From Phenylobacterium sp. (GTDB lineage Bacteria; Pseudomonadota; Alphaproteobacteria; Caulobacterales; Caulobacteraceae): a DNA stretch of 64,000 nt. Made by a program: the position numbers and the translations under genes. The notes below the pieces were generated by a model. It had not been told where the DNA came from, did not search any database, and worked only from the letters and a program-made list of their open reading frames with translations. This document shows, piece after piece, positions 46,522 through 55,084 of this stretch. The stretch spans positions 62,001 through 126,000 of the forward strand of contig JAGNIV010000005.1 in NCBI GenBank assembly GCA_018001015.1, written 5' to 3'. Each line of letters opens with the position of its first letter. Positions within the stretch are counted from its first letter, which is position 1.

Positions 46522-47697
46522 ATGTCCGACGTCGTCATCGTCTCGGCCGCCCGCACCCCGGTCGGATCGTTCAACGGGGCCTTTGCCGCCCTTCCGGCGC
46601 ATGAGCTGGGCAAGATCGCCATCCAGGCCGCCATTGAGCGCGCGGGCATCACCGCCGCGGACGTGGAGGAGGTCATCATGGGCCAGGTGCTGCAGGCCGG
46701 CGCCGGCCAGGGACCGGCCCGCCAGGCCTCCATCAACGCCGGCATCCCGATGGAAAGCCCGGCCTGGAGTCTCAACCAACTGTGCGGCTCGGGCCTGCGC
46801 GCCGTGGCGCTGGGCGCCCAGCAGATCGCCGACGGCTCGGCCGGCATCGTCATCGCCGGCGGCCAGGAGAGCATGAGCCAGTCGCCCCACGCCTCGCAGC
46901 TGCGCACCGGCACCAAGATGGGCGACACCACCTTCGTCGACACCATGGTCAAGGACGGCCTGCTGGACGCCTTCCACGGCTACCACATGGGTCAGACCGC
47001 CGAGAACATCGCCTCGCGCTGGCAGATCACCCGCAGCGAGCAGGACGAGTTCGCCGTCGCCAGCCAGAACAAGGCCGAGGCCGCTCAGAAGGCCGGCAAG
47101 TTCGCCGGCGAGATCGCGCCGGTCACCATCAAGGGCCGCAAGGGCGACACCATCGTCGACCAGGACGAATATATCCGCCACGGCGCGACCCTCGACAGCG
47201 TCTCGGGCCTGCGTCCGGCCTTCAACAAGGAAGGCTCGGTCACCGCGGCTAACGCTTCAGGGCTCAATGACGGCGCGGCGGCCCTGGTGCTGATGAGCGC
47301 CGAGGAAGCCAAGAAGCGCGGCCTCAAGCCGCTGGCCCGTATCGCCTCCTGGGCCTCGGCCGGCGTCGATCCGGAGATCATGGGCACCGGCCCGATCCCC
47401 GCCAGCCGCAAGGCCCTGGAAAAGGCCGGCTGGTCGGTAAGCGACCTCGACCTCATCGAGTCCAACGAAGCCTTCGCCGCCCAGTCGATCTGCGTGGTTC
47501 GGGACCTGGGCCTCGACCCGGCCAAGGTGAACGTCAACGGCGGCGCCATCGCCATCGGCCACCCCATCGGCGCCTCGGGCGCCCGCATCCTGACCACCCT
47601 GCTGCACGAGATGAAGCGTTCCGGAGCCAAGAAGGGCCTGGCGACTTTGTGCGTCGGCGGCGGGATGGGCGTGGCCATGTGCGTCGAGCAAGTCTAG
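46522..47697 (+). CDS. phaA: Acetyl-CoA acetyltransferase (beta-ketothiolase)
   Basis: A 391-residue thiolase that condenses two acetyl-CoA to acetoacetyl-CoA. The nucleophilic Cys is in [14 protein letters not shown] (about 85-98); [16 protein letters not shown] holds the His motif and [11 protein letters not shown] the second Cys. AAGGAG precedes ATG 46522, so the TTG-led extension at 46507 is rejected. It is followed by phaB and divergent from phaR. Confidence 0.96.
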   Translation: MSDVVIVSAARTPVGSFNGAFAALPAHELGKIAIQAAIERAGITAADVEEVIMGQVLQAGAGQGPARQASINAGIPMESPAWSLNQLCGSGLRAVALGAQQIADGSAGIVIAGGQESMSQSPHASQLRTGTKMGDTTFVDTMVKDGLLDAFHGYHMGQTAENIASRWQITRSEQDEFAVASQNKAEAAQKAGKFAGEIAPVTIKGRKGDTIVDQDEYIRHGATLDSVSGLRPAFNKEGSVTAANASGLNDGAAALVLMSAEEAKKRGLKPLARIASWASAGVDPEIMGTGPIPASRKALEKAGWSVSDLDLIESNEAFAAQSICVVRDLGLDPAKVNVNGGAIAIGHPIGASGARILTTLLHEMKRSGAKKGLATLCVGGGMGVAMCVEQV

Positions 47698-47760
47698 CGG
47701 CCATCGCCGAGCGCCGGATCAACCGCGCGTCGGCCAATTGAGTTTTAGGGAGATACGGGA

Positions 47761-48486
47761 ATGGCGAGAGTCGCATTCGTCACGGGCGGGACCCGGGGCA
47801 TCGGCCGGGCGATCTGTGAGCGACTGAAGGCCGACGGGATGAGCGTCGCCGCCGGCTACTCGGGGAACGAGGAAGCCGCCGCCGCCTGCGCCAAGGAGCT
47901 CGGCGTCATGGTGGTGAAGGGCAATGTCGGCAACTTCGAGGACTGCGAGCGGGCGGTGAACCTGGTGACGGCCGAGCTCGGCCCCATCGACGTGCTGGTG
48001 AACAACGCCGGCATCACCCGCGACGGCGTGTTCCACAAGATGAAGCCCGAGCAGTGGTCGGAGGTCATCCGGGTCAATATGGACAGCGTCTTCAACATGA
48101 CCCGCCACGTCATCGAGGGCATGCGCGAGCGTGAGTGGGGCCGGATCATCAACATCTCGTCCATCAACGGCCAGAAGGGCCAGATGGGCCAGACCAACTA
48201 CTCGGCCGCCAAGGCCGGGGTGATCGGCTTCACCAAGGCGCTCGCCCTGGAGAACGCCCGCAAGGGGGTGACGGTCAACGCCATCGCGCCCGGCTATATC
48301 GACACCGAAATGGTGCAGGCCGTGCCGGAGAACGTGCTGGCCTCGATCATCAGCCAGATCCCCGTGGGCCGGCTGGGCAAGGGCGAGGAGATCGCCGACA
48401 TGGTGGCCTTCCTGGCGGGTGAGCACGCCGGCTACGTCACCGGCTCGACCCTGTCGCTGAACGGCGGCCAGTACATGGCGGGGTAG
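47761..48486 (+). CDS. phaB: Acetoacetyl-CoA reductase
   Basis: A 241-residue NADPH-linked SDR that makes (R)-3-hydroxybutyryl-CoA for PHB. TGGTRGIGRAIC is the cofactor motif, VLVNNAGITRDGVFHKM the NNAG segment, and NYSAAKAGVIGFTKALALE the YxxxK active site. The SerInGQKGQMGQ stretch is typical of PhaB. It is 63 bp after phaA. The PHA synthase gene (phaC) is not in the window. Confidence 0.95.
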   Translation: MARVAFVTGGTRGIGRAICERLKADGMSVAAGYSGNEEAAAACAKELGVMVVKGNVGNFEDCERAVNLVTAELGPIDVLVNNAGITRDGVFHKMKPEQWSEVIRVNMDSVFNMTRHVIEGMREREWGRIINISSINGQKGQMGQTNYSAAKAGVIGFTKALALENARKGVTVNAIAPGYIDTEMVQAVPENVLASIISQIPVGRLGKGEEIADMVAFLAGEHAGYVTGSTLSLNGGQYMAG

Positions 48487-48587
48487 GGCGTTTCGGCCAC
48501 ACCTTACAGATCAAGGCGTTCGGAGCTTGGCCCTAGGCCTATTGGCGTCCAAAAAGCGCCCCAGTCGTCGAGCATCACACCTCCCTG

Positions 48588-49352
48588 ATGATAAGCGAAA
48601 CCCCGGCGCCGGCCTGCAAGCTCGCCTTCGTCATGGCCCTGGCCATGACGGGGCTGTTGGCTGAGCCGGCCTGGGCGGGGCCGGACAATCTGCGGGAGAG
48701 CCTGTTTGGCCAGCCGCCGGCGGCGGGGCGCTCCCAGTCGCCCCCCGTCGCCCGCTATGTCAGCCAGGAGGGCGACGTCTTCGTCCTCGACCGCAGCCAG
48801 AACCGGCCGCTGCTGAAGTTCCAGGACAGCCCGGAGGTCTGGGCCCTCAAGCCCCAGCCCGCGCCGCGCGGCGACATCATCTACAAGAACGACCTGGGCG
48901 AGCCGGTGTTGCGCGCCACCCGCCTGGGCGGACTGACCCTGTTCACCGAGGACCGGCCCGGCGGCACGGCGGCGGCCCTGGCCGGGGGCGGTCCGGCCCT
49001 GCGGCTGCCGACCCTGGGACCCCAGCAGCTGCTGGAGCGCCTGGCCCAGGCCAGCGCCCGGGCGACGCGGGCGGCGCGGCGGTTGATCCCCTTCGAGGCC
49101 GACGCCTCGCCCTCCTCCTCGGCCCTGGTGGCCGACGCGGCCCTGGTGACCTCCGAGGCGGTGATCCGGATGTCCAAGCGCCCCGATGGCCCGGCGATGA
49201 TCGCCCGGTTCCGCAAGGTCTCCCTGGTGGAGGGCCACAAGCCCGGGGCCAGCGTCCAGCAGGGGGTCATGAAGATCACCATCACCCCCCATGACGGCCT
49301 GGCCGGCCGGCCCTCCTCCGACAGGATCATGGCGGCGGCCGGCGGTCGCTGA
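48588..49352 (+). CDS. DUF4908 domain protein, exported
   Basis: A 254-residue protein with a signal peptide (MALAMTGLLAEPAWA, within residues 16-30) and features of the DUF4908 family found mainly in Caulobacterales: YVSQEGDVFVLDRSQNRPLLKFQDSPEVWALKPQPAPRGDIIYKND in order. Function unknown. It is about 100 bp after phaB, with no evident link to PHB. Confidence 0.82.
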   Translation: MISETPAPACKLAFVMALAMTGLLAEPAWAGPDNLRESLFGQPPAAGRSQSPPVARYVSQEGDVFVLDRSQNRPLLKFQDSPEVWALKPQPAPRGDIIYKNDLGEPVLRATRLGGLTLFTEDRPGGTAAALAGGGPALRLPTLGPQQLLERLAQASARATRAARRLIPFEADASPSSSALVADAALVTSEAVIRMSKRPDGPAMIARFRKVSLVEGHKPGASVQQGVMKITITPHDGLAGRPSSDRIMAAAGGR

Positions 49353-49475
49353 CGTGTCGGCCGCCGTGGAGGGAAGAGAACGCCCTCAACCGGCCGCCTC
49401 ACGCCCACAAACCCCTATGCCATAAGGCCCCTGGCCGACCGACACAGGCCGACAGGTGACCGTCGGGGTCCCGCG

Positions 49476-50222
49476 CTATCCCTTGAAGGCGTCCTTGGCC
49501 GCGCGCACCGCGCCGAAGGCCTCGTGCGGGGCCATGCCGGGCTTGAGGACCGGCGCGCGCAGGAAGGGGTTGGTGGCCTTTTCCAGGCCGATGGTAGTGG
49601 GGACGGTCCACTCTCCGCGCTCGCGGGCGGCGAAGATCGCCTCGGCGCGGGCCTTCAGCTCAGGGCTGGCGTCCACCGACAGGGCGAAGCGGGCGTTGGA
49701 GGCGGTATACTCGTGGGCGCAGTAGACAGCGGTGTCATCGGGCAGGGCGGTGAGGCGCGAGAGGCTGTCCCACATCTGCGCCGGCGTGCCCTCGAACAGC
49801 CGCCCGCAGCCGAGCGCGAACAGAGTGTCGCCGACGAAGGCCACCTGATCGGCGGCGTCGTGGAAGGCGATGTGGCCCAGGGTATGACCGCCGGACTCGA
49901 TGACCTCGAAGGTGGTCTCCCCCAGCCTGACGCTGTCGCCGCCGGCCACCTTGCGGTCCACCGGTGACAGGCGCTCGACCTCGGCGGGGCCGACCACGGT
50001 GGCCCCGGTGGCGGCCTTGATCGCCGCGTTGCCGCCGGCGTGGTCGGGGTGCCAATGGGTGTTGAGGATCAGGTCCAGCTTCCAGCCCAGCTTGGCCAGT
50101 TCCGCCAGGATGGCCTCGGCGTCGGGGGTGTCGACACAGGCGGCCAGGCCGGTGGCGTCGTCGCGCACCAGGAAGCCGTAGTTGTCCGACAGGCAGGCGA
50201 ACTGGTGGATGGTGACCGACAT
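49476..50222 (-). CDS. gloB: Hydroxyacylglutathione hydrolase (glyoxalase II)
   Basis: A 248-residue metallo-beta-lactamase-fold hydrolase starting at ATG 50222. The metal motif is ILNTHWHPDHAGGN (THxHxDH variant HWHPDH), with a later HTLGHIAFHD and the C-terminal HAGH_C part ARFALSVDASPELKARAEAI. It hydrolyses S-lactoylglutathione in methylglyoxal detoxification. Divergent from the methyltransferase gene with an inverted repeat between. Confidence 0.95.
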   Translation of the reverse strand: MSVTIHQFACLSDNYGFLVRDDATGLAACVDTPDAEAILAELAKLGWKLDLILNTHWHPDHAGGNAAIKAATGATVVGPAEVERLSPVDRKVAGGDSVRLGETTFEVIESGGHTLGHIAFHDAADQVAFVGDTLFALGCGRLFEGTPAQMWDSLSRLTALPDDTAVYCAHEYTASNARFALSVDASPELKARAEAIFAARERGEWTVPTTIGLEKATNPFLRAPVLKPGMAPHEAFGAVRAAKDAFKG

Positions 50223-50301
50223 GGCGTGCGTCTCCCGGCGTCTCTTGTCCCTCGCACTTAGGTTGGGGGTCGCGATAAGTCGAGGGCAGGCTTGAAGCGT
50301 G

Positions 50302-50350
50302 GTGCGGGATGCGGGCGGAAAACCGGTTCCCACTTTTCCTCATCCCGCAC
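50302..50350. repeat. Palindromic intergenic repeat element
   Basis: GTGCGGGATG (50302-50311) and CATCCCGCAC (50341-50350) are perfect inverted 10-mers around a 29-base centre that includes GGAAAACCGGTTCCCACTTTTC in two readable parts. This composition resembles a widespread alphaproteobacterial intergenic palindrome. Confidence 0.65.
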
Positions 50351-50363
50351 TAAGTCATAGGCC

Positions 50364-51119
50364 ATGCGCCGCGACGTCCTCGAGCTCCGACAGTTCTATG
50401 CCTCCAAGCTGGGGCGGGCGGCGCGCGAGATGACCGCGCGCAAGGTGCTGGAGACCTGGGGCGACGGCCATGGCCTGGATGTCCTGGGCCTCGGCTACGC
50501 CACCCCGTTCCTGGGCGCCCTGCGGCCCACGGCGCGCCGGGTGGTGGCGGCCATGCCGGCCCAGCAGGGGGTGGAGATCTGGCCGGCTGGAGGTGCGAAC
50601 CTGGCGGCCCTGACCGCCGAGGACGCCCTGCCGTTCCAGAACGCCTTCTTCGACCGCATCCTGGCGGTCCACGCCCTGGAGGAGAGCCCCGATCCGCTTG
50701 CGCTGTTGCGCGAGGTCTGGCGGGTGCTGTCGCCCTCGGGCCGGGTGATCGTGGTGGTGGCGGCCCGCAACGGCCTGTGGGCCAATGCCGAGGCCACCCC
50801 CTTCGGCCACGGCCGGCCCTATACGCGGGGCCAGCTGGCCGAACTGCTGCGGGAGGCCGAGCTGGAGCCGTCGGGCTGGACGCGCGCCCTCTATGTGCCG
50901 CCGATCCCCTGGATGGCCGGCTGGGCCGAGGGGTTCGAGCAGGCCGGCTCGCGCCTGTGGCCCGGGTTCGCGGGCCTGGTGCTGATGGAGGCGGTGAAAC
51001 AGACCTTCGCCGTCAAGCCCCGCGCCCACCGCGCCCGGGTGCGGGTGGCGGTCCCGACGCTCAATCCGCTGCCGGCCGGGCGGGCGCCTGTTTCGCGGGC
51101 GCCTCGCCAATCTGACTAG
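50364..51119 (+). CDS. SAM-dependent methyltransferase (class I), glyoxalase-linked
   Basis: A 251-residue methyltransferase-like protein. Motif I is blurred (GLDVLGLGYATPFLGAL), motif II-III reads NAFFDRILAVHALEESPDPLALLREVWRVLSPSGRVIVVVA, typical Methyltransf_11. The Asp that should bind the SAM ribose is not clear. It is divergent from gloB, a pairing seen in many alphaproteobacteria. Target unknown. Confidence 0.85.
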   Translation: MRRDVLELRQFYASKLGRAAREMTARKVLETWGDGHGLDVLGLGYATPFLGALRPTARRVVAAMPAQQGVEIWPAGGANLAALTAEDALPFQNAFFDRILAVHALEESPDPLALLREVWRVLSPSGRVIVVVAARNGLWANAEATPFGHGRPYTRGQLAELLREAELEPSGWTRALYVPPIPWMAGWAEGFEQAGSRLWPGFAGLVLMEAVKQTFAVKPRAHRARVRVAVPTLNPLPAGRAPVSRAPRQSD

Positions 51120-51202
51120 CGCCCCCCTTGGAGCCGGCGGCGGTTCGCCCTAGCTTGAGGGTTCAAACGGTCGCCTAGGGCGACCTATCCGGAGTGTCGC
51201 CC

Positions 51203-51547
51203 ATGAAAATGATCGTCGCGGTCATCAAGCCCAGCCGCCTCGACGCGGTGCTGGACGCCGTCACCGAGGCCGGCGCCTCGGGCCTGACGGTCACCGAGGT
51301 GCGCGGCTATGGCCGCCAGCGGGGCAAGACCGAGGTCTATCGCGGCGCCGAGTACGAAGTGAAGCTGCTGCCCAAGGTGAAGCTGGAGATCGCCGTCCCC
51401 GACGACATCGCCGAGCGCGTCATCGAGGCCGTCTCCCGCACCGCCAACACCGGCAAGATCGGCGACGGCAAGGTCTTCGTCCTGGACCTGGAACAGGCGC
51501 TGCGGATCCGCACCGGCGACCGGGACGCGGCGGCGATCGCGGGGTAG
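51203..51547 (+). CDS. P-II family nitrogen regulatory protein
   Basis: A 114-residue P-II trimer subunit starting MKMIVAVIKPSRLDAV. The T-loop GYGRQRGKTEVYRGAEYEVKLLPKVKLEI contains the uridylylation Tyr (AEY) and conserved Lys/Arg residues; the B-loop TGKIGDGKVFV binds ATP and the C-loop RIRTG is present. It lacks the adjacent amtB (GlnK) or glnA (GlnB), so it is an orphan paralogue. GGAG is 13 bases upstream of the start. Confidence 0.92.
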   Translation: MKMIVAVIKPSRLDAVLDAVTEAGASGLTVTEVRGYGRQRGKTEVYRGAEYEVKLLPKVKLEIAVPDDIAERVIEAVSRTANTGKIGDGKVFVLDLEQALRIRTGDRDAAAIAG

Positions 51548-51557
51548 CCACTGACCC

Positions 51558-51683
51558 GCTCCTCCCGGCGAAGGCCGGGACCCAGGTGAAATCCACTCGA
51601 TCTCCTGCGAAGCCGGAAATCGGCCGGGGACCACCTCTAGCCGCGCGGGATGAATCTGGGTCCCGGCCTTCGCCGGGAGGAGC
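51558..51683. repeat. Perfect 28-bp inverted repeat around 70 bp
   Basis: 51558-51585 and 51656-51683 are exact reverse complements over 28 bases; each arm also contains an internal hairpin (CCCGGC-GAA-GGCCGGG type). Placed directly after the P-II gene. Confidence 0.8.
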
Positions 51684-51713
51684 GGAGGTGGGGCGGCGCC
51701 GTTCGACCAACCC

Positions 51714-51810
51714 GTTCATGTGGTTCGTGCGGCTCGTGGACAATCCTGTTCCACCTGGCGGTGTCGCGGCCGGAAGATTTGGAACCACGAACCACACGAA
51801 CCACACGAAC
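51714..51810. repeat. Imperfect 26-bp inverted repeat, GTTCGTGTGG-type
   Basis: 51714-51739 and 51785-51810 are inverted copies with 3 mismatches in 26; the right arm is itself a tandem of an 8-9 base unit (CACGAACCA). The two arms flank 45 bases. Confidence 0.7.
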
Positions 51811-51945
51811 GGTGGGGCCGGCCCTAAGCGAAATTACGGTGACACTGTATCAATAGATCGCCGCAACTACCGGCGCCGACCGACCCGAGCCCCCGCGTTT
51901 CCGCCTCCAGCGGGATCGACCTATGGCCTCACCGCGCTCCGGTAA

Positions 51946-52653
51946 TCACGCCTCCTCCCCCTGGGCCGCTCTGAACGCCGTCATCATTTTCGCGAAGGCG
52001 CCGCTCTTGATCAGGGCGCGGCGTTCTTCCAGGCCGCGGTGGAGTTCCACCAGGGTCTTGGCGGCGTGTTCGTTTTGCTGGATGGCGCGCCAGTAGGCGG
52101 CGACGTTGGGCAGGCTGGGGATGGGGTCTTCCAGGCCGGCGAAGGGCAGGGTGTTCTCGACCATGAACAGGCCGGGCGTCAGGGCGCAATCGGCCAGGGT
52201 CAGGCGGCCGCAGCAGGCGAAGCCGTCGGTCCCGATCATGCGGTCCAGGGCCTTGAGGTTGCGCTTCACCTGGCTGGCCAGCATCGCGATCGTGCCTTCG
52301 TTGCGGGGCGTGACGTAGGTCTGGCCGCTGAGCATGAACATGTTGTTCATGATGTAGACGTCGCCGATGCGGGCGATGGTGCGGATATGGGCGGTCTCCC
52401 GCGCGCTGGTCCCCAGCAGGCTGGGCTCGGGGTAGATGTCCTCAAGGTACTCGGAGATGACCTCGGATTCCGGCATCATGTCGCCGTCGATATCGAGCAC
52501 CGGAATCCGGCCGATCGGATGGGTCTCGCGGAAGGCCGGCATGCCGAAGGTCGGCGGACGCTCGATGGCGATGTCGGTGATGCCCTTGGCGTAGATCTGC
52601 ATGCGGACGCGGGCGGAATAGGGACTGAGGTCCCCGGAATAGAGCTTCATCAT
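51946..52653 (-). CDS. Glutathione S-transferase family protein
   Basis: A 235-residue GST. The thioredoxin-like N-terminus LYSGDLSPYSARVRMQIYAKG has the usual cis-Pro (IGRIPVLDIDG) and glutathione-site PESEVISEYLEDIYPEP; the all-helical C-terminal domain includes the DCALTPGLF segment. Start could be the first or second ATG (52653 or 52650). Confidence 0.9.
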   Translation of the reverse strand: MMKLYSGDLSPYSARVRMQIYAKGITDIAIERPPTFGMPAFRETHPIGRIPVLDIDGDMMPESEVISEYLEDIYPEPSLLGTSARETAHIRTIARIGDVYIMNNMFMLSGQTYVTPRNEGTIAMLASQVKRNLKALDRMIGTDGFACCGRLTLADCALTPGLFMVENTLPFAGLEDPIPSLPNVAAYWRAIQQNEHAAKTLVELHRGLEERRALIKSGAFAKMMTAFRAAQGEEA

Positions 52654-52758
52654 GGTCAGGACTTTCCTCCGGGACTGGGCGTCTTGTTGTCGGCTCGACC
52701 GTCTCGAACGGTCGCGCGCTGACGTCGCCCGGAGGTTAGCCTCGCCTTCTGCGGCTTG

Positions 52759-53229
52759 CTAGATCACGATGCCGGGCGCCCGAGGCGCAGCCGGGGCCGC
52801 CCCGCCCTCGATCATGGTGATGGGCCGGGTGCCGATCTTGGCGCCGGTCTCCAGATCGACGGCGATCGGCACGACCTCCTTGCCGGTTTCCGCATCGATA
52901 TAGCGGGTCAGATCACCGCCGCCGCGATGCTTGCTGCCCCAGGCGCCGAGTATGACGAGCACCGGTAGGAAATCGCGGCCGGCATTTGTCAGCACGTATT
53001 CGTCGCGGGGCGGCCGTTCAATATAGCGGCGTTTTTCCAGCAGCCCCTCATCGGTCAAGGCCGTGAGCCGGGCCGTGAGCATGGTCGGCGCGATCCCCAG
53101 GCTTTTGCGGAACTGATCAAACCGGGTCAGGCCCAGGTGCGCGTCCCGCAGGATCAGAACGCTCCAGGAATCCCCCACGCACAGCAGGCTGCGGGCGATG
53201 GGGCAGTGGGCGGCGAGGTCGTCTTTCAT
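52759..53229 (-). CDS. HxlR-family transcriptional regulator
   Basis: A 156-residue MarR-like winged-helix regulator with the HxlR pattern: CPIARSLLCVGDSWSVLILRDAHLGLTRFDQFRKSLGIAPTMLTARLTALTDEGLLEKRRY, in order, and a C-terminal extension. Cys9 and Cys17 could sense oxidants or electrophiles, as in other HxlR members. It is divergent from the SDR-hydrolase-oxidoreductase operon across 84 bp. Confidence 0.93.
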   Translation of the reverse strand: MKDDLAAHCPIARSLLCVGDSWSVLILRDAHLGLTRFDQFRKSLGIAPTMLTARLTALTDEGLLEKRRYIERPPRDEYVLTNAGRDFLPVLVILGAWGSKHRGGGDLTRYIDAETGKEVVPIAVDLETGAKIGTRPITMIEGGAAPAAPRAPGIVI

Positions 53230-53239
53230 GTCACTACTA

Positions 53240-53276
53240 TTTTCATATTGACTGACTATCGTTTTGATATCATATG
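53240..53276. promoter_or_regulatory. Probable HxlR operator and promoter of the SDR operon
   Basis: In an AT-rich island, TTTTCATAT (53240-53248) and TTTTGATAT (53262-53270) are direct copies spaced 22 bp. A TTGACT (53248-53253) lies in it, with CATATG 17 bp later as a weak -10. Also contains GATATC and CATATG palindromes. Regulator binding is inferred from the divergent layout. Confidence 0.5.
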
Positions 53277-53313
53277 GGCTGCAGAGACGAACCGCAAGCG
53301 AGATGGAAAGACC

Positions 53314-54129
53314 ATGAGCGCCACATCACAACCCGTCGCCTTCATCACCGGCGCGTCATCCGGCATCGGCCGCGCCAGCGCCCGTGCGCTGGTGAAGGCG
53401 GGGTATCGCGTGTTCGGCACCAGCCGCGGGGCGGCGCCGCACGAGGTGAACGACGGCGTCCGGATGATCGCCTGCGATGTCACCTCCGAGGCCTCGGTGG
53501 CGCAGGCCGTCGCCCTTGCCCATGCTGAGGCGGGGCGGATTGACCTGTTGGTCAACAATGCCGGCTACGCCCTTTCCGGGGCGGCGGAGGAAAGCTCCAT
53601 CGGCCAGGTGCAGGCCATGTTTGACACCAACTTCCTCGGTGTTGTCCGGGTCACGAATGCCGTCCTGCCGATCATGCGGGCGCAGCGCGGGGGCCGGATC
53701 CTGAACATCGGCTCGGTCATCGGGCTGATACCGGGTCCTTTCGGCGCCTATTACGGGGCCAGCAAGCACGCGATCGAAGGCTATTCAGAGTCGCTCGATC
53801 ACGAGGTGCGCCCGTTCGGCATCCGGGTCGCCGTGATCGAGCCCTGGGCCACGAAAACCTCCATCGAGGCCAACTCTCCGCAGGGTGACCGTCCGGTGGC
53901 GGCCTATGCCCAGACGCTGGCGCGATACCGCACGGCCTTTGACGCCGCGATGGCGACGGGGGACACCGCCGAGGATGTCGCCGCCACCGTTCTGGCGGCG
54001 GCGCGGGATCGGCGCCCCCGGCTGCGCTACCCCTCGGGCAAGGCCGCGAAGCAGACCGCCTTCGCCCGGCGGTTCCTGCCCAGGTCGGTGTTCGACCGGA
54101 CCCTGCGCAAGCAGTTCAACATCGCCTGA
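53314..54129 (+). CDS. SDR family oxidoreductase
   Basis: A 271-residue classical SDR: ITGASSGIGRASARALVKAGYRVFGTSRG, NNAGYALSG and YYGASKHAIEGYSESL (YxxxK). ATG 53314 fits the family; an open frame to 53137 overlaps the regulator and is a shadow. First gene of the HxlR-linked operon with a hydrolase and an oxidoreductase. Confidence 0.92.
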   Translation: MSATSQPVAFITGASSGIGRASARALVKAGYRVFGTSRGAAPHEVNDGVRMIACDVTSEASVAQAVALAHAEAGRIDLLVNNAGYALSGAAEESSIGQVQAMFDTNFLGVVRVTNAVLPIMRAQRGGRILNIGSVIGLIPGPFGAYYGASKHAIEGYSESLDHEVRPFGIRVAVIEPWATKTSIEANSPQGDRPVAAYAQTLARYRTAFDAAMATGDTAEDVAATVLAAARDRRPRLRYPSGKAAKQTAFARRFLPRSVFDRTLRKQFNIA

Positions 54130-54189
54130 AACAACATCGGCCCTTCTCGGGCGGAACCCAACCCAAGAACAAGAACAGGGACGATCGCC

Positions 54190-55053
54190 GTGACCCGAAG
54201 TCATGAACCGTCGAACACCGCGACCCGCTATACCGACGCCGCGAACCGCTCCATCGCCGTGGGTGGAACCCGCTTCGCCTATCGTGAGATGGGCCCCCGT
54301 GGCGGCGTGCCCCTGGTGATGCTGAACCATTGGGGAGCGGTGCTGGACAATTTCGACCCCCGGATCATGGATGGCCTGGCAGGCCGGCATCACGTGATCG
54401 CGCTCGACTATCGCGGGATCGGCGGTTCGGAGGGCTTGGCCCCCCTGACGGTTGACGAAATGGCCCGCGATGCGATTGCGACGATCCGGGCGATGGGGTT
54501 CAGCCAGGTCGACCTGATGGGCTTTTCGCTCGGCGGGATGGTGGCGCAGGACGTCACGCTGAAAGCCCCCGACCTGGTGCGCAAGCTGATCCTGACGGGC
54601 GCCGGGCCGGCCGGCGGGATGGGGATTTCCGAGGTGGGCCGGGTGTCCTGGCCGCTGATCCTCAAGGGCCTGCTGACGTTTCGTGACCCCAAGACCTACC
54701 TGTTCTTCACCTCGACCGCCAATGGACGCGCCGCCGCCAAGGCCTTTCTGAACCGGCTGCAAGAGCGCAAGTCCGGACGAGACAAGGCGCCGACCCCGCG
54801 CGCCTTTCTGCGTCAGCTGGCGGCGATCCAGGCCTGGGGACGTCAGGCGCCGCAGGATCTCGGCCGCATCGGCATTCCGGTTCTGGTGGCCAATGGCGAC
54901 AACGACATCATGGTTCCCACCCCCAACAGCCACGACATGGCCCGCCGCATCCCGGGGGCGGACCTGGTGATCTACAGCGACGCCGGTCACGGCGGCATCT
55001 TCCAGCACCACGCGCAGTTCGTGCCCAAGGTCCTGGCGTTTCTCGCCGCCTGA
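54190..55053 (+). CDS. Alpha/beta hydrolase
   Basis: A 287-residue hydrolase. GTG 54190 begins MTRSHEPSN. NHWGAVLDNFDP is the oxyanion region, GFSLGGMVAQ the nucleophile elbow (Ser), NGDNDIMVP the acid and DAGHGGIFQ the catalytic His. It resembles haloperoxidase/epoxide-hydrolase-like members. Second gene of the HxlR-linked operon. Confidence 0.9.
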   Translation: MTRSHEPSNTATRYTDAANRSIAVGGTRFAYREMGPRGGVPLVMLNHWGAVLDNFDPRIMDGLAGRHHVIALDYRGIGGSEGLAPLTVDEMARDAIATIRAMGFSQVDLMGFSLGGMVAQDVTLKAPDLVRKLILTGAGPAGGMGISEVGRVSWPLILKGLLTFRDPKTYLFFTSTANGRAAAKAFLNRLQERKSGRDKAPTPRAFLRQLAAIQAWGRQAPQDLGRIGIPVLVANGDNDIMVPTPNSHDMARRIPGADLVIYSDAGHGGIFQHHAQFVPKVLAFLAA

Positions 55054-55084
55054 AGTCTCGCGTCCTGCGCTTCGGAGAAAGCAC

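Larger units (their letters stand above)
51548..51945. other. 398-bp region without a gene; carries two inverted repeats
   Basis: No convincing coding frame. It contains the 28-bp inverted repeat (51558-51683) and the 26-bp imperfect inverted repeat (51714-51810); otherwise nothing recognised. A 119-codon frame across it has repeat-driven, non-protein-like composition. Confidence 0.6.

Noticed and set aside
51586..51945. 119-codon frame in the inverted-repeat region
   Set aside because: The translation is formed from the repeat arms, with no ribosome-binding site and no protein-like pattern.
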